The notes: generated from the letters alone by a model not told the origin. Numbered from the stretch's first letter, positions 54,664 through 63,117 are shown. The stretch is DNA of 64,000 nucleotides from Prevotellaceae bacterium (GCA_031271465.1 JAISVR010000001.1:124001-188000); one strand, 5' to 3'. Numbers and translations are program-made.

Positions 54664-55281
54664 TTATTTTTTCAAAATTAACCGTGCCTCATTGCCCATA
54701 TTAAACAGTAAATCGATGATGCTTAAATCGGGCAGAAAACCAAATTTTTGTTCGAAAACCTGATAATAAGGCTGAGTAACAAAATGCGATTCGGAATCAG
54801 TTTTTTTCGGACTAATGGCATTACGCAAGTCTACTTCACCGGGCGCAAAACAGGTTTTATAATTGTCTGTAAGACTTATTGTTACAGAAATTCCCAACAA
54901 AGATAGTATTCGTTCCTGAATTTCAAGGTTGAAATCGAACAAAAATTCGCGATGGGTTTCGTAAAACGGACGCAAATCATCTTCGTAATACTCCAAAAAC
55001 GGCGAACTGCGATACGCCGATTCGATACTTCGCCAATGTTGCTGTTGCCAGTTTTCCGAGTAATCTATTCGCACATCGCGAATGGGACATTTTGCTGCTT
55101 TGCCTTTATCGACCGGGATAGAAAGTGCAAGCACTCCATTGGCAGCTGCAATATGGCAGCGAGTTCGGTAGCTTTGCTTTACATAATTTTCGTGGGCTTC
55201 AATGAATACCTTTTCGCTGTGTAGCAAACAGGTATAATATTGAACAGGGGCAAGATATGCTGTGGAGAGATAAATACTCAT
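54664..55281 (-). CDS. WbqC-family protein
   Basis: A 205-residue cytosolic protein of the WbqC family, proteins found in O-antigen clusters and near lepB in Bacteroidota; the enzyme activity is not established. It begins MSIYLSTAYLAPVQYYTCLL (the conserved YLPxxxYxxxL pattern), with YVKQSYRTRCHIAAANGVLA, LSIPVDKG and IDYSENWQQQHWRSIESAYR (highly conserved in the family). The 55295 gene starts 13 bp downstream of it in the minus-strand order's opposite side (it is upstream of WbqC in transcription), so both could share a transcript. Confidence 0.92.
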   Translation of the reverse strand: MSIYLSTAYLAPVQYYTCLLHSEKVFIEAHENYVKQSYRTRCHIAAANGVLALSIPVDKGKAAKCPIRDVRIDYSENWQQQHWRSIESAYRSSPFLEYYEDDLRPFYETHREFLFDFNLEIQERILSLLGISVTISLTDNYKTCFAPGEVDLRNAISPKKTDSESHFVTQPYYQVFEQKFGFLPDLSIIDLLFNMGNEARLILKK

Positions 55282-55294
55282 CTTTTTTATGTTT

Positions 55295-56524
55295 TTACCA
55301 AGTTAAATGAGCTTGGATTTTATTTTTTTCGTTAAACTTCGTTGGGAAAGATTTCAAGATTCGTTTTGTTTCTTTCTCGGCTGCCGGACAACTCGACGAC
55401 ACGAAGCGCAGATTTGTGATTTTGCCTTTTTTGTTGATTGCAAATATTATTTCAACCGAAGTTTTGTCTTCGTTGCAAAGCGATTTTCGAGCGTTTTTTG
55501 TAAAATAATCTTGAAGCATTTGTTGATTAAATTCTTTTTTCGCATCAGTGGTGGCAACAATTATCACGCCGTTTGCACCCCGTGCACCGTAAATCGCAGT
55601 TGCAGAAGCATCTTTCAATACATCAACACTTTTGATTTTGTCCGCAGGAATTTTATCAATGTTTTGTACCGCTTTTCCATCTACAATATACAGCGGTTCG
55701 CTCGATTGCGTAATAGAACTTCCGCCACGCACACGAACTTGAACATCGGCATCAGGCGAAGCCTGGCTTGTTTTTACCTGTACTCCTGCTATTTTTCCCT
55801 GCATCATTTCGCTTGCCGAATTTACAGGACGAGATTTTAGGTTATCTCCCGATACAGAAGCCATAGAACTTGTTACATCTCGTTTGGCAACAGGAGCATA
55901 GCCCACCACAACAAACTCGTCGAATTCTATAGTTTCGGCAACTTCGTTGTCGGCATATTCGGCATCGCGTGCTACTGCTGTTACCAGAGGGGTATATTTA
56001 ACCGTGTTTTGCTGTTTTTCTTGTACGGTAATTTTTTCGGAAGATGAAAGGTCTTCAGAATTTTCCTCAATTTTTGGTTCAGCGTAAAGTCCGCTTATCA
56101 ATTCTCTTTCTTCTTTTTTATCTGATTTTTTTGGAAGATTAGCGATGATTTGAAGAGAATTTGACGAATCTTTTTTATCTATATCTTTTTCTTGAACAAT
56201 GTACTTCTCGGCAGGTCGTTCGTGGAAAACATAAATGCTAATGCTCACAAGCAGCAACAACGAAGCAGCAATAGCAAGCAAAGGAAAAAGACGATAGCGT
56301 TTTGGCTGTTGTATCGGTGTAGCTGGTAAAGACACAATGCATTGTGTCTTTACAGCAGCATCGAAACGCCCTTGCAAACGCGCAATCGTTTCTGCATGAT
56401 TACCCTCAACGGTGTCAAATCCGTCGATTGCCTCTTGCAGAAAAGCATCTTCGAGCGAGGAGCGTTCAAGTTTGTTTGCTTCCTTGCCGTGCCGTTTCCC
56501 TTTTATGTAGTCAATAAAATGCAT
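55295..56524 (-). CDS. Membrane protein with TonB plug and TonB-C domains (sigma-factor partner)
   Basis: A 409-residue protein. Residues 1-75 (MHFIDYIKGKRHGKEANKLE ... EGNHAETIARLQGRF) match the cytoplasmic N-terminus of Bacteroidota anti-sigma-like or TonB-type proteins. A single helix (LFPLLAIAASLLLLVSISIYVF, about 79-100) spans the inner membrane; a Lys/Glu/Ser linker follows. At 202-321 is a TonB-receptor plug domain (FVVVGYAPVAKRD, VRVRGGSSI, DVLKDASATAIYGARGANG). Residues 330-409 form a TonB_C-like domain (IFAINKKGKITNLRFVSSSC). It is transcribed with the sigma factor 102 bp upstream, so it may sequester it. The plug-coding DNA is nearly identical to that of the 57468 gene. Confidence 0.85.
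   Translation of the reverse strand: MHFIDYIKGKRHGKEANKLERSSLEDAFLQEAIDGFDTVEGNHAETIARLQGRFDAAVKTQCIVSLPATPIQQPKRYRLFPLLAIAASLLLLVSISIYVFHERPAEKYIVQEKDIDKKDSSNSLQIIANLPKKSDKKEERELISGLYAEPKIEENSEDLSSSEKITVQEKQQNTVKYTPLVTAVARDAEYADNEVAETIEFDEFVVVGYAPVAKRDVTSSMASVSGDNLKSRPVNSASEMMQGKIAGVQVKTSQASPDADVQVRVRGGSSITQSSEPLYIVDGKAVQNIDKIPADKIKSVDVLKDASATAIYGARGANGVIIVATTDAKKEFNQQMLQDYFTKNARKSLCNEDKTSVEIIFAINKKGKITNLRFVSSSCPAAEKETKRILKSFPTKFNEKNKIQAHLTW
55566..56028 (-). repeat. 463-bp inverted repeat, left copy
   Basis: Codes for the plug domain of the 55295 protein. Aligned by eye with 57766-58228 in reverse orientation, it has no gaps and about 11 mismatches, most of them silent. Both copies begin CCGTACAAGAAAAACAGC and lie in the same reading phase. 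Confidence 0.95.
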
Positions 56525-56533
56525 TGTTTTTGG

Positions 56534-56622
56534 GTTTCGTTATTGCGAGGAACGAAGCAATCTCAGAAGCCCCTCGAATCCTGAGATTGCTTCGTCGTTC
56601 CTCCTCGCAATGACGAATATTA
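56534..56622. repeat. Long palindromic dispersed repeat
   Basis: Near-perfect palindrome: ATTGCGAGGAACGAAGCAAT ... ATTGCTTCGTCGTTCCTCCT CGCAATGACG. It fills the 102-bp gap between the sigma factor and its downstream gene. Confidence 0.85.
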
Positions 56623-56626
56623 TTTA

Positions 56627-57199
56627 TTACTCATTACCTAAAACTTTAAGTATACAGCTTTTCAAATTCCGTTTACCGTTTTGGATATAGCTTTTTACCT
56701 GATTAAGCGCGTAGCCTGTAAGCTGTACAATATCGGCATACGAACAATCTTCCAGGAAAAATTTGCTCACGCATTTTTGCTGTTCATCCGACAAAATTCC
56801 GATACAATAATGCAACGCGTTGAATTTTTCTTCCGTTTGCTCCTCATCAATTAGATGCAAAAAAGCATCACTTTCCACAATTTCGTCTTTTAATTCTTCA
56901 AAAAAAGCCGGTTTTGATTTTCTGATTTGTTGCAAACAATAATTTTTTGACACCGAATACAACCAGGTTTTGAAATTTTCGATGTCGTATCGTTTTATTT
57001 TCTGCGTAATTTCTTCGTAAATCTGCATCACGGCATCTTCGGCATCCTCCGTTTGCTGCAAATATTTCAAGCAAAGCCCATAAACCAAAGGAATATACCG
57101 GCTGTAAAGCTTGCCGATAGCATCTTGACCGGACGACGAAACGGCAATTGCCAACAATTCGTCGTCGCTTTGCTCAATATTTTTTATTTTGAAATTCAC
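56627..57199 (-). CDS. ECF-type sigma-70 family sigma factor
   Basis: A 190-residue extracytoplasmic-function-type sigma factor. Region 2 is at about residues 30-100 (AIGKLYSRYIPLVYGLCLKY, EDAEDAVMQIYEEI, NFKTWLYSVSKNYCLQQIRK) and region 4 at 120-185 (CIGILSDEQQKCVSKFFLED, SYADIVQLTGYALNQVKSYI, QNGKRNLK), the -35-binding helix-turn-helix. The start is put at GTG 57199: the longer frame reads through a dispersed repeat (57243-57320) and has no family character. A TACCTTTG element at 57206-57213 lies only 7 bp upstream, so the mRNA would have almost no leader. It precedes the plug protein of 55295 and is divergent from the VWA gene. Confidence 0.85.
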   Translation of the reverse strand: MNFKIKNIEQSDDELLAIAVSSSGQDAIGKLYSRYIPLVYGLCLKYLQQTEDAEDAVMQIYEEITQKIKRYDIENFKTWLYSVSKNYCLQQIRKSKPAFFEELKDEIVESDAFLHLIDEEQTEEKFNALHYCIGILSDEQQKCVSKFFLEDCSYADIVQLTGYALNQVKSYIQNGKRNLKSCILKVLGNE

Positions 57200-57205
57200 A
57201 GCGGG

Positions 57206-57213
57206 CAAAGGTA
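57206..57213 (-). promoter_or_regulatory. -7 element for the sigma factor gene
   Basis: Minus-strand TACCTTTG ends 6 bp before GTG 57199, so transcription would start at or near the initiation codon. Confidence 0.45.
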
Positions 57214-57242
57214 GAAATAAAGAATGGAAAATGAAAAAACCA

Positions 57243-57350
57243 TTCGTCATGCCGCGCTTGACGCGGTATCGCAGATAGGGCATGCGATTGCGGATCAAGC
57301 CCGTAATAACGGCAATTGAAGTGCAGTCCGTCATTGCTTTGTTCCCCGCA
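57243..57350. repeat. Dispersed palindromic repeats between divergent genes
   Basis: CGTCATGCCGCGCTTGACGCGG and GCGATTGCGGATCAAGCCCG units of the window's repeat family lie in the 268-bp divergent spacer 57200-57467. The VWA gene's own promoter was not identified. Confidence 0.75.
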
Positions 57351-57467
57351 ATGATGTACACGCCTTAAAAGGATAAATCCGAAAAAATTTTACTCCCTCG
57401 TGTGGAATTTCGAAAATCCCTGCATCTATATAGGAAAAACAGTATTCATTCATCTAAATTTTACATT

Positions 57468-59726
57468 ATGAAAACGAAAATTTTTTCTTTATTGATTGCT
57501 CTTTCGAGCCTATTTACAGCCTCAATGGCAAGTGAGAATTTAACAGTGCAAGGCATTGTAGTAGCAGAAAACGGGAAAGCAATTGCAGGTGCAAAAGTGC
57601 AGGCGCAAAACACAGCGATTGCCACCAAAACCAATGCAAACGGAGAATTTATCTTAAAAAATATCCCTGCCACAGTGCAATTTTTGCAAATTTCAGCAAG
57701 CGGATATGTTTCGGGAAAAGTAAAAATCCGACCACAAAAAATGCGCATCGTGATGAAAAAAGCTGCCGTACAAGAAAAACAGCAAAACACGGTTAAATAT
57801 ACCCCTCTGGTAACAGCAGTAGCACGCGATGCCGAATATGCCGACAACGAAGTTGCCGAAACTGTAGAATTCGACGAGTTTGTTGTGGTGGGCTATGCTC
57901 CTGTTGCCAAACGAGATGTAACAAGTTCTATAGCTTCTGTATCGGGAGATAACCTAAAATCTCGTCCTGTAAATTCGGCAAGCGAAATGATGCAGGGAAA
58001 AATAGCAGGAGTACAGGTAAAAACAAGCAACGGTTCGCCTGATGCCGATGTTCAAGTTCGTGTGCGTGGCGGAAGTTCTATTACGCAATCGAGCGAACCG
58101 CTGTATATTGTGGATGGAAAAGCGGTACAAAACATCGATAAAATTCCTGCGGACAAAATAAAAAGTGTTGATGTATTGAAAGATGCTTCTGCAACTGCGA
58201 TTTACGGCGCACGGGGCGCAAACGGTGTAATTGTTATCAACACAAAACCCGGCACGAAAGTAGAGTTGGAAGAAGCTGTGTATTTACCACCACCTCCCCC
58301 TCGCCCCGAGTCAAGAAACAACGAAGAATACAATCCTTGGGTTGAAAACCGTTTCGAAGATGCAAAAATTGAACCGCTTTCTACTTTCTCACTCGATGTT
58401 GATGCAGCTTCGTACAGCAATGTGCGCCGAATTATCAACAACGGACAGATGCCTAAGAAAAACACGATTCGTGTGGAAGAATTTATCAATTATTTCTCGT
58501 ACGATTATCCGCAGCCAACCGGCAATCATCCTGTAAAAATCGTTACCGAAATGCACGCTTGCCCTTGGAACAAGGAACATCGTTTAGTGCAAATCGGCGT
58601 AAAGGCAAAAGAAATTCCTTCGGATAATTTTCCGGCATCGAACTTTGTATTTTTGATTGATGTTTCGGGTTCGATGGATTCGCCACGCAAACTACCTTTG
58701 GTAAAATCGTCGATGAAATTGTTGTTGAACAATTTGCGCGATGAAGACCGCGTTGCTATCGTAACTTATGCCAACAATACAAACGAAGTGCTGCAATCCA
58801 CCCCTGCGAGCGACAAGCAAAAAATAATGGAGGCAATTGACGCGCTCTATGCTTCAGGCGGAACTGCCGGCGGTGATGGTATTCAGCGAGCTTACCGCAT
58901 TGCAGAAAAGAATTTTATCAAAGGCGGCAATAATCGCATCGTGCTTTGTACCGACGGCGATTTCAATATCGGCATTTCAAATCCAAAAGATTTGGAAGAA
59001 TTGATAGAAACAAAACGGAAATCGGGCGTTTATCTCACCGTTTTGGGTTATGGAATGGGTAATTATAAGGACAATCGCTTGCAAACGCTTTCGGAAAAAG
59101 GAAACGGCAATCACGCTTATATCGACAATATTCAGGAGGCAAATAAAGTGTTGGTCAACGAATTTGGCTCAACGATGTATGCCGTAGCAAAAGATGTAAA
59201 AATTCAGGTAGAATTTAATCCGGCACAGGTAAGTGCGTATCGTTTAATTGGATACGAAAGCCGTCTATTGAATAAAGAAGATTTTAACGACGATACAAAA
59301 GATGCCGGCGAACTTGGCGCAGGACATACCGTTACGGCTTTTTACGAAATAATTCCCGTTGGTGTAGAAAATCGTTTCGGCGGAGTAGATGCATTGAAAT
59401 ATCAGCAAGTTGAAAAAATAAAAACGGAAAACGCAACAAACGAATTAATGACCGTAAAACTCCGCTACAAACCGCTTGATAGCGATGTGAGTTTAAAAAT
59501 GGAAATACCCGTTTCTGCCACCATGGATAAAACCGAAAGCGAAGATTTCATTTTTGCCTCTTCCGTAGCGATGTTTGCGCAATTGCTTCGCGATTCGGAT
59601 TTCAAAGGCGATGCTTCGTATGCCGATGTTGCCGAACGCGCTCGCCAAGCCTTAGGTGAAGACAAGCACGGCTACCGACGGGAGTTTGTACGATTGGTTG
59701 AGGCTGTGGAGCAGTTAGCAAAGTAG
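57468..59726 (+). CDS. Surface protein with carboxypeptidase-regulatory, TonB plug and VWA domains
   Basis: A 752-residue exported protein; ATG 57468 opens a signal peptide (MKTKIFSLLIALSSLFTASM). Residues 25-95 are a carboxypeptidase-regulatory-like beta-sandwich (TVQGIVVAENGKAIAGAKVQ), common at the N-terminus of SusC. Residues 137-260 are a TonB plug domain (VRVRGGSSITQSSEPLYIV, DVLKDASATAIYGARGANGV). Residues 300-752 match YfbK-like von Willebrand A proteins: FSLDVDAASYSNVRRIINNG, MIDAS FLIDVSGSMDSP near residue 397 (DxSxS), GGTAGGDGIQRAYRIA with the third MIDAS contact, and a C-terminal DUF3520-like part. So a plug has been grafted between an SusC-like start and a VWA body, with no barrel. 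Confidence 0.9.
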   Translation: MKTKIFSLLIALSSLFTASMASENLTVQGIVVAENGKAIAGAKVQAQNTAIATKTNANGEFILKNIPATVQFLQISASGYVSGKVKIRPQKMRIVMKKAAVQEKQQNTVKYTPLVTAVARDAEYADNEVAETVEFDEFVVVGYAPVAKRDVTSSIASVSGDNLKSRPVNSASEMMQGKIAGVQVKTSNGSPDADVQVRVRGGSSITQSSEPLYIVDGKAVQNIDKIPADKIKSVDVLKDASATAIYGARGANGVIVINTKPGTKVELEEAVYLPPPPPRPESRNNEEYNPWVENRFEDAKIEPLSTFSLDVDAASYSNVRRIINNGQMPKKNTIRVEEFINYFSYDYPQPTGNHPVKIVTEMHACPWNKEHRLVQIGVKAKEIPSDNFPASNFVFLIDVSGSMDSPRKLPLVKSSMKLLLNNLRDEDRVAIVTYANNTNEVLQSTPASDKQKIMEAIDALYASGGTAGGDGIQRAYRIAEKNFIKGGNNRIVLCTDGDFNIGISNPKDLEELIETKRKSGVYLTVLGYGMGNYKDNRLQTLSEKGNGNHAYIDNIQEANKVLVNEFGSTMYAVAKDVKIQVEFNPAQVSAYRLIGYESRLLNKEDFNDDTKDAGELGAGHTVTAFYEIIPVGVENRFGGVDALKYQQVEKIKTENATNELMTVKLRYKPLDSDVSLKMEIPVSATMDKTESEDFIFASSVAMFAQLLRDSDFKGDASYADVAERARQALGEDKHGYRREFVRLVEAVEQLAK
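57766..58228 (+). repeat. 463-bp inverted repeat, right copy
   Basis: Plug-coding partner of 55566-56028, in opposite orientation. The two copies face each other across a 1737-bp spacer that carries the sigma factor gene and the 5' ends of both plug genes. Confidence 0.95.
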
Positions 59727-59731
59727 GAATA

Positions 59732-59770
59732 AAAAAGTAGGGGCACGATTAATCGCACCCCTACTTTTTT
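59732..59770. terminator. Bidirectional terminator between VWA gene and lepB
   Basis: AAAAGTAGGGG, loop, CCCCTACTTTT: an 11-bp stem flanked by A and T runs, in the 47-bp gap between convergent genes. Works on either strand. Confidence 0.92.
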
Positions 59771-59773
59771 TAT

Positions 59774-61207
59774 TTATTTCCCCGCATATTTGAAAAAACG
59801 ATTCCAGCGGATACCTCCACTAAACAATCCTTTATCGGGATTGAGCGAGAGCCACACAAAAATCGGCTTGCCCACAATATGGTCTTCGGGCACAAAGCCC
59901 CACGAACGCGAATCGGCGGAATTGTGGCGGTTGTCGCCCATCATCCAATAATAATTCATACGGAAAGTATACGAGTTTGTTTCCTTATCGTTTACAAAAA
60001 CTTTATCGTCTTTTACTTCCAATTTATTTCCTTCATAATTACGGATAATACGCTCGTAAAGCGGCAGGTTTTCAACCGAAATTTTTACCGTTGCACCCGC
60101 TTTAGGTATGTAAATCGGTCCGTAATTATCGACCGTCCATTTCGGATTGTAACCTGCCGGAAAAGTAGTTTGTTCGCCCTGGGCAGTTAATTCGGTAACC
60201 GATTTTATAAAAGGTACACGGCGTAAATCTGCTTGATTTTGAAGCGTAAGCGGAATAACATAATGATAATCGTTTGCGGAATCGATACCTTTCAGTGCAT
60301 TCGCATAATTTTCGCGACTGATTTCGAGATTGTCGTAAATAGTTTGCGTGAGCGCTTGGCTCGACACAATTTCGCAATAGTTTTGCACACCTGCAGGACG
60401 AGGCTGTTTTTTGCCGTCAATAAAAATTTCGCGTTCGCGTATTTCGAGTGTATCGCCGGGCAAACCCACACAGCGTTTTACATAATTCTCGCGACGGTCA
60501 ACAGGACGATATATGATTTTTCCATAAATTTCGGGATTTTCTTTCAAAATCTTTCTGCCTTCGTTGAAGCTCATTTCGCGGATTTTCCACGCAGGAAAAA
60601 TACTATCAAATGCAGGCAACGCGGCACGACCTGCTTCGTAGCAAAGTCCTTCGTAATCAGCAGCCTGTTTGTTGAGTGCTACGGTATCGCCCGCAGGAAA
60701 ATTAAACACCACAATATCGTTTCGCTGCACTTCACCCAAGCCTGCCAGGCGGCGAGATTTCCACTGCACACTTTCGATGTACGATTTGGTATTAATAATC
60801 GGGAAAGTGTGTTGCACAAGCGGGAATGACAGCGGGGTAACAGGCGTACGCGGTCCGTAAGCCACTTTACTTACAAAGAGATGGTCGCCCACGAGTAAAG
60901 TTTTTTCCAGCGAAGAACTTGGAATTTTATAGTTTTGAAACAAATATAAATTGATGAAATACACTGCCACCAATGCAAAAATAATTGCATCGCCCCACTC
61001 AAAAACCGTGCGCAGGTGCGGATTTTTGATTTTTTTCCACCAATCCCATTTCACAAATTTTGTGATGTAAAGGTCGAACGCAACGGGCAGCAACAGCAAC
61101 ACCCAGAAATTCCACAGCCAAACGGCAAACAGGATAATTATTAATGCTACAACAGCAAATTTAATCCATTGTTTGAGGGGCGCTTTTAATCGATTTTTCA
61201 TTGTCAT
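59774..61207 (-). CDS. lepB: Signal peptidase I
   Basis: A 477-residue S26-type membrane peptidase that removes signal peptides. Two or three transmembrane helices occupy residues 14-95. The catalytic Ser lies in KIPSSSLEKTLLVGDHLFVS and the general-base Lys in NYVKRCVGLPGDTLEI; the conserved GDNRHNSADSRSWGFVPEDHI box is near the C-terminus (MMGDNRHNSADSRSWG). The length is typical of Bacteroidota LepB, which carry a large insert between the Lys and the GDN box. Downstream of dapB by 88 bp on the same strand. Confidence 0.96.
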   Translation of the reverse strand: MTMKNRLKAPLKQWIKFAVVALIIILFAVWLWNFWVLLLLPVAFDLYITKFVKWDWWKKIKNPHLRTVFEWGDAIIFALVAVYFINLYLFQNYKIPSSSLEKTLLVGDHLFVSKVAYGPRTPVTPLSFPLVQHTFPIINTKSYIESVQWKSRRLAGLGEVQRNDIVVFNFPAGDTVALNKQAADYEGLCYEAGRAALPAFDSIFPAWKIREMSFNEGRKILKENPEIYGKIIYRPVDRRENYVKRCVGLPGDTLEIREREIFIDGKKQPRPAGVQNYCEIVSSQALTQTIYDNLEISRENYANALKGIDSANDYHYVIPLTLQNQADLRRVPFIKSVTELTAQGEQTTFPAGYNPKWTVDNYGPIYIPKAGATVKISVENLPLYERIIRNYEGNKLEVKDDKVFVNDKETNSYTFRMNYYWMMGDNRHNSADSRSWGFVPEDHIVGKPIFVWLSLNPDKGLFSGGIRWNRFFKYAGK

Positions 61208-61295
61208 CTTTGTTTTTGACAGTATTTACAGTATTTACAAAATAAGTTAGGAAAAAAACAATCTGTTCATTCTGTAAATTCTGTCTAATAATTCG

Positions 61296-62012
61296 TTAAA
61301 ATTTCATCAAATCCGCCATAGTCAAAAATCCCTTTTTGCCGGCAGTAAATTCGGCGGCAACTACTGCACCGAGAGCAAGACCCTGGCGGGTGTAAGCTTC
61401 GTGGCTGATAGTGATATTATCCACCGCGCTTTCGTATTTTACAATATGCGTACCGGGCACTTCGCCTTCGCGCACGGCTTTTATGGCAATATCGGTCGAA
61501 GCATTTTCCACCTCGTTTGTCCATTGCGTTTTGCGCGACAGGTTTTCCAACATTCCTTCGGCAAGAGTAATAGCCGTTCCGCTTGGTGCATCGAGTTTAT
61601 GAATGTGGTGTATTTCGGTCATTTCTACATTATACTCGGCAAACTTGTCCATCATTTTTGCCAGCTGTTTATTCAGCTCGAAAAATATATTGACGCCGAT
61701 ACTGAAATTCGATGCCCAAAAGAGCGTAGCATTGGCGGCTTCCATTTCTTTTTTGATGGTTTTCTTTTCGGAAACCCAACCTGTGGTTCCGCAAACCACC
61801 GGAACGCCTTGTGCAAAACATTGGCGAATATTACCGACAGCACTTTCGGGGCGGGTAAATTCTATTGCTACATCGGCACTGCGAAAAGCATCCGAATCGA
61901 AATCTTCTTTGTTGTTAATATCAATGATAGACACAATTTCATGTCCGCGTTCTTTGGCAATTCGTTCGATAAACTGCCCCATTTTTCCGTAACCGATTAA
62001 TGCTATTTTCAT
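61296..62012 (-). CDS. dapB: 4-hydroxy-tetrahydrodipicolinate reductase
   Basis: Reduces HTPA to tetrahydrodipicolinate in lysine and diaminopimelate synthesis. 238 residues, the short form common in Bacteroidota. N-terminal NAD(P)-binding IGYGKMGQFIER, EFTRPESAVGNIRQC, VCGTTGW, the substrate-binding signature TEIHHIHKLDAPSGTAITLA with the conserved His pair and Lys, and a C-terminal GEVPGTHIVKYES segment. Monocistronic or with lepB; its promoter element is at 62033. Confidence 0.97.
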   Translation of the reverse strand: MKIALIGYGKMGQFIERIAKERGHEIVSIIDINNKEDFDSDAFRSADVAIEFTRPESAVGNIRQCFAQGVPVVCGTTGWVSEKKTIKKEMEAANATLFWASNFSIGVNIFFELNKQLAKMMDKFAEYNVEMTEIHHIHKLDAPSGTAITLAEGMLENLSRKTQWTNEVENASTDIAIKAVREGEVPGTHIVKYESAVDNITISHEAYTRQGLALGAVVAAEFTAGKKGFLTMADLMKF

Positions 62013-62032
62013 GCTAAAATTTTTAATGCGGA

Positions 62033-62040
62033 CAAAGATA
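62033..62040 (-). promoter_or_regulatory. -7 element for dapB
   Basis: Minus-strand TATCTTTG followed by TCCGC, 20 bp before the dapB ATG. Confidence 0.55.
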
Positions 62041-62080
62041 CGAAAAATTGCTATCGCGATATAAAAACTATATAAAAAGT

Positions 62081-62243
62081 AAAGAGGCTGTCTAAAAAGT
62101 TCTTTTTAAGCCTATTGTCATTGCGATCTTGACCCACAATTTCCTATAAATCAACAGGAAGTTTTTATGCGATTCCGTGTTAAGCACGGAATTGAAAATC
62201 ACGACTAACAGGAGTAATGACGAACTTTTTAGACAGCCTCTTT
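62081..62243. mobile_element. 163-bp MITE, copy B
   Basis: Terminal inverted repeats AAAGAGGCTGTCTAAAAAGT and ACTTTTTAGACAGCCTCTTT are perfect, 20 bp each. The core matches copy A (16101-16263) along its whole length, with scattered substitutions. It lies between dapB and the TetR gene. Confidence 0.9.
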
Positions 62244-62256
62244 GAGGGGAGGGTGC

Positions 62257-62880
62257 TTATTTCTTTTTGATATTATTATACATACAATAATACAGTTCTT
62301 TCAGCTTTTTGGGTTGTAATCCGCTTTGTATCGTAGCGAACAGATACGAAGCCCCGAAAAATGCCATTTCAAACAATTCGGCGTTCAGGTTGATATCCGT
62401 GTCCGGTCTGATTTCGCCATTGTCTATTGCTCTGCGTATAACTTGCTTCCATTTTTCTACATTTTTCCGAGTTGCGTTGTAGTACTGCTCTTTGCAAGTT
62501 TTTTTTCTTTCGCATGCTTCCTGTACAAAAATGAGATAATTTTCCGAAGTCAGAGGCTTATCTGCGTTGTAATGTACATCTAATTCATTATGCAAATATT
62601 CCATCATCATATCAATTCTATCGACATACACATCGATAAATTCGCGCAATGATAATCCATTTTCATAATGAGCATTGATTTTATGGTCCTGTAGTTGTAA
62701 TAAATATTTATCAACTACGGCATCATAGATTGCTTCTTTCGAATCGAAATGCCTAAACAAACCGGAATTGTTACTTAGCCCTGCCGTTACTGCAAGAGCT
62801 GTGGTTTGACTGCCTGCGTAGCCATGTTGCATAAACATTTTTGCTGCTACTTTGGTGATTTTCTCTTTTGATGTAACCAT
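62257..62880 (-). CDS. TetR/AcrR-family regulator
   Basis: A 207-residue transcriptional regulator. The N-terminal DNA-binding domain is typical: KITKVAAKMFMQHGYAGSQT, TALAVTAGLSNNSGLFRHFD, SKEAIYDAVVDKYL. The C-terminal ligand-binding half is helical and divergent (MMEYLHNELDVHYNADKPL). The ligand and target genes are unknown; the only divergent neighbour is the LTA-synthase-like gene 238 bp away, so regulating that or itself is the simplest guess. Promoter element at 62911. Confidence 0.93.
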   Translation of the reverse strand: MVTSKEKITKVAAKMFMQHGYAGSQTTALAVTAGLSNNSGLFRHFDSKEAIYDAVVDKYLLQLQDHKINAHYENGLSLREFIDVYVDRIDMMMEYLHNELDVHYNADKPLTSENYLIFVQEACERKKTCKEQYYNATRKNVEKWKQVIRRAIDNGEIRPDTDINLNAELFEMAFFGASYLFATIQSGLQPKKLKELYYCMYNNIKKK

Positions 62881-62910
62881 GATTTTAGTTATTTTTAGTT
62901 AAATGCGCGA

Positions 62911-62918
62911 CAAATATA
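62911..62918 (-). promoter_or_regulatory. -7 element for the TetR gene
   Basis: Minus-strand TATATTTG, 30 bp before the TetR ATG. Confidence 0.5.
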
Positions 62919-63087
62919 ACTAATTTTGTAATAAATCGATATATTATTTTTATTTTTTTCATTAATTAAGAAATATTTTTTTGCGGAGCTTCGGTTCAGT
63001 CCTACAAATAATGCGCCGAATTATATGCAATATACCGTTTCGTATAAACTCTACGCATCGTAGATTCAGGCTAAGCAAAAATTTTAC

Positions 63088-63095
63088 TACTTTTG
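63088..63095 (+). promoter_or_regulatory. -7 element for the LTA-synthase-like gene
   Basis: TACTTTTG, 22 bp before the ATG at 63118. Confidence 0.45.
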
Positions 63096-63117
63096 GGGCT
63101 TAAAAACAATCTTAGGT

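Noticed and set aside
57200-57361. N-terminal extension of the sigma factor to 57361
   Set aside because: It translates a dispersed repeat; family members start near the DDELLAIA segment.
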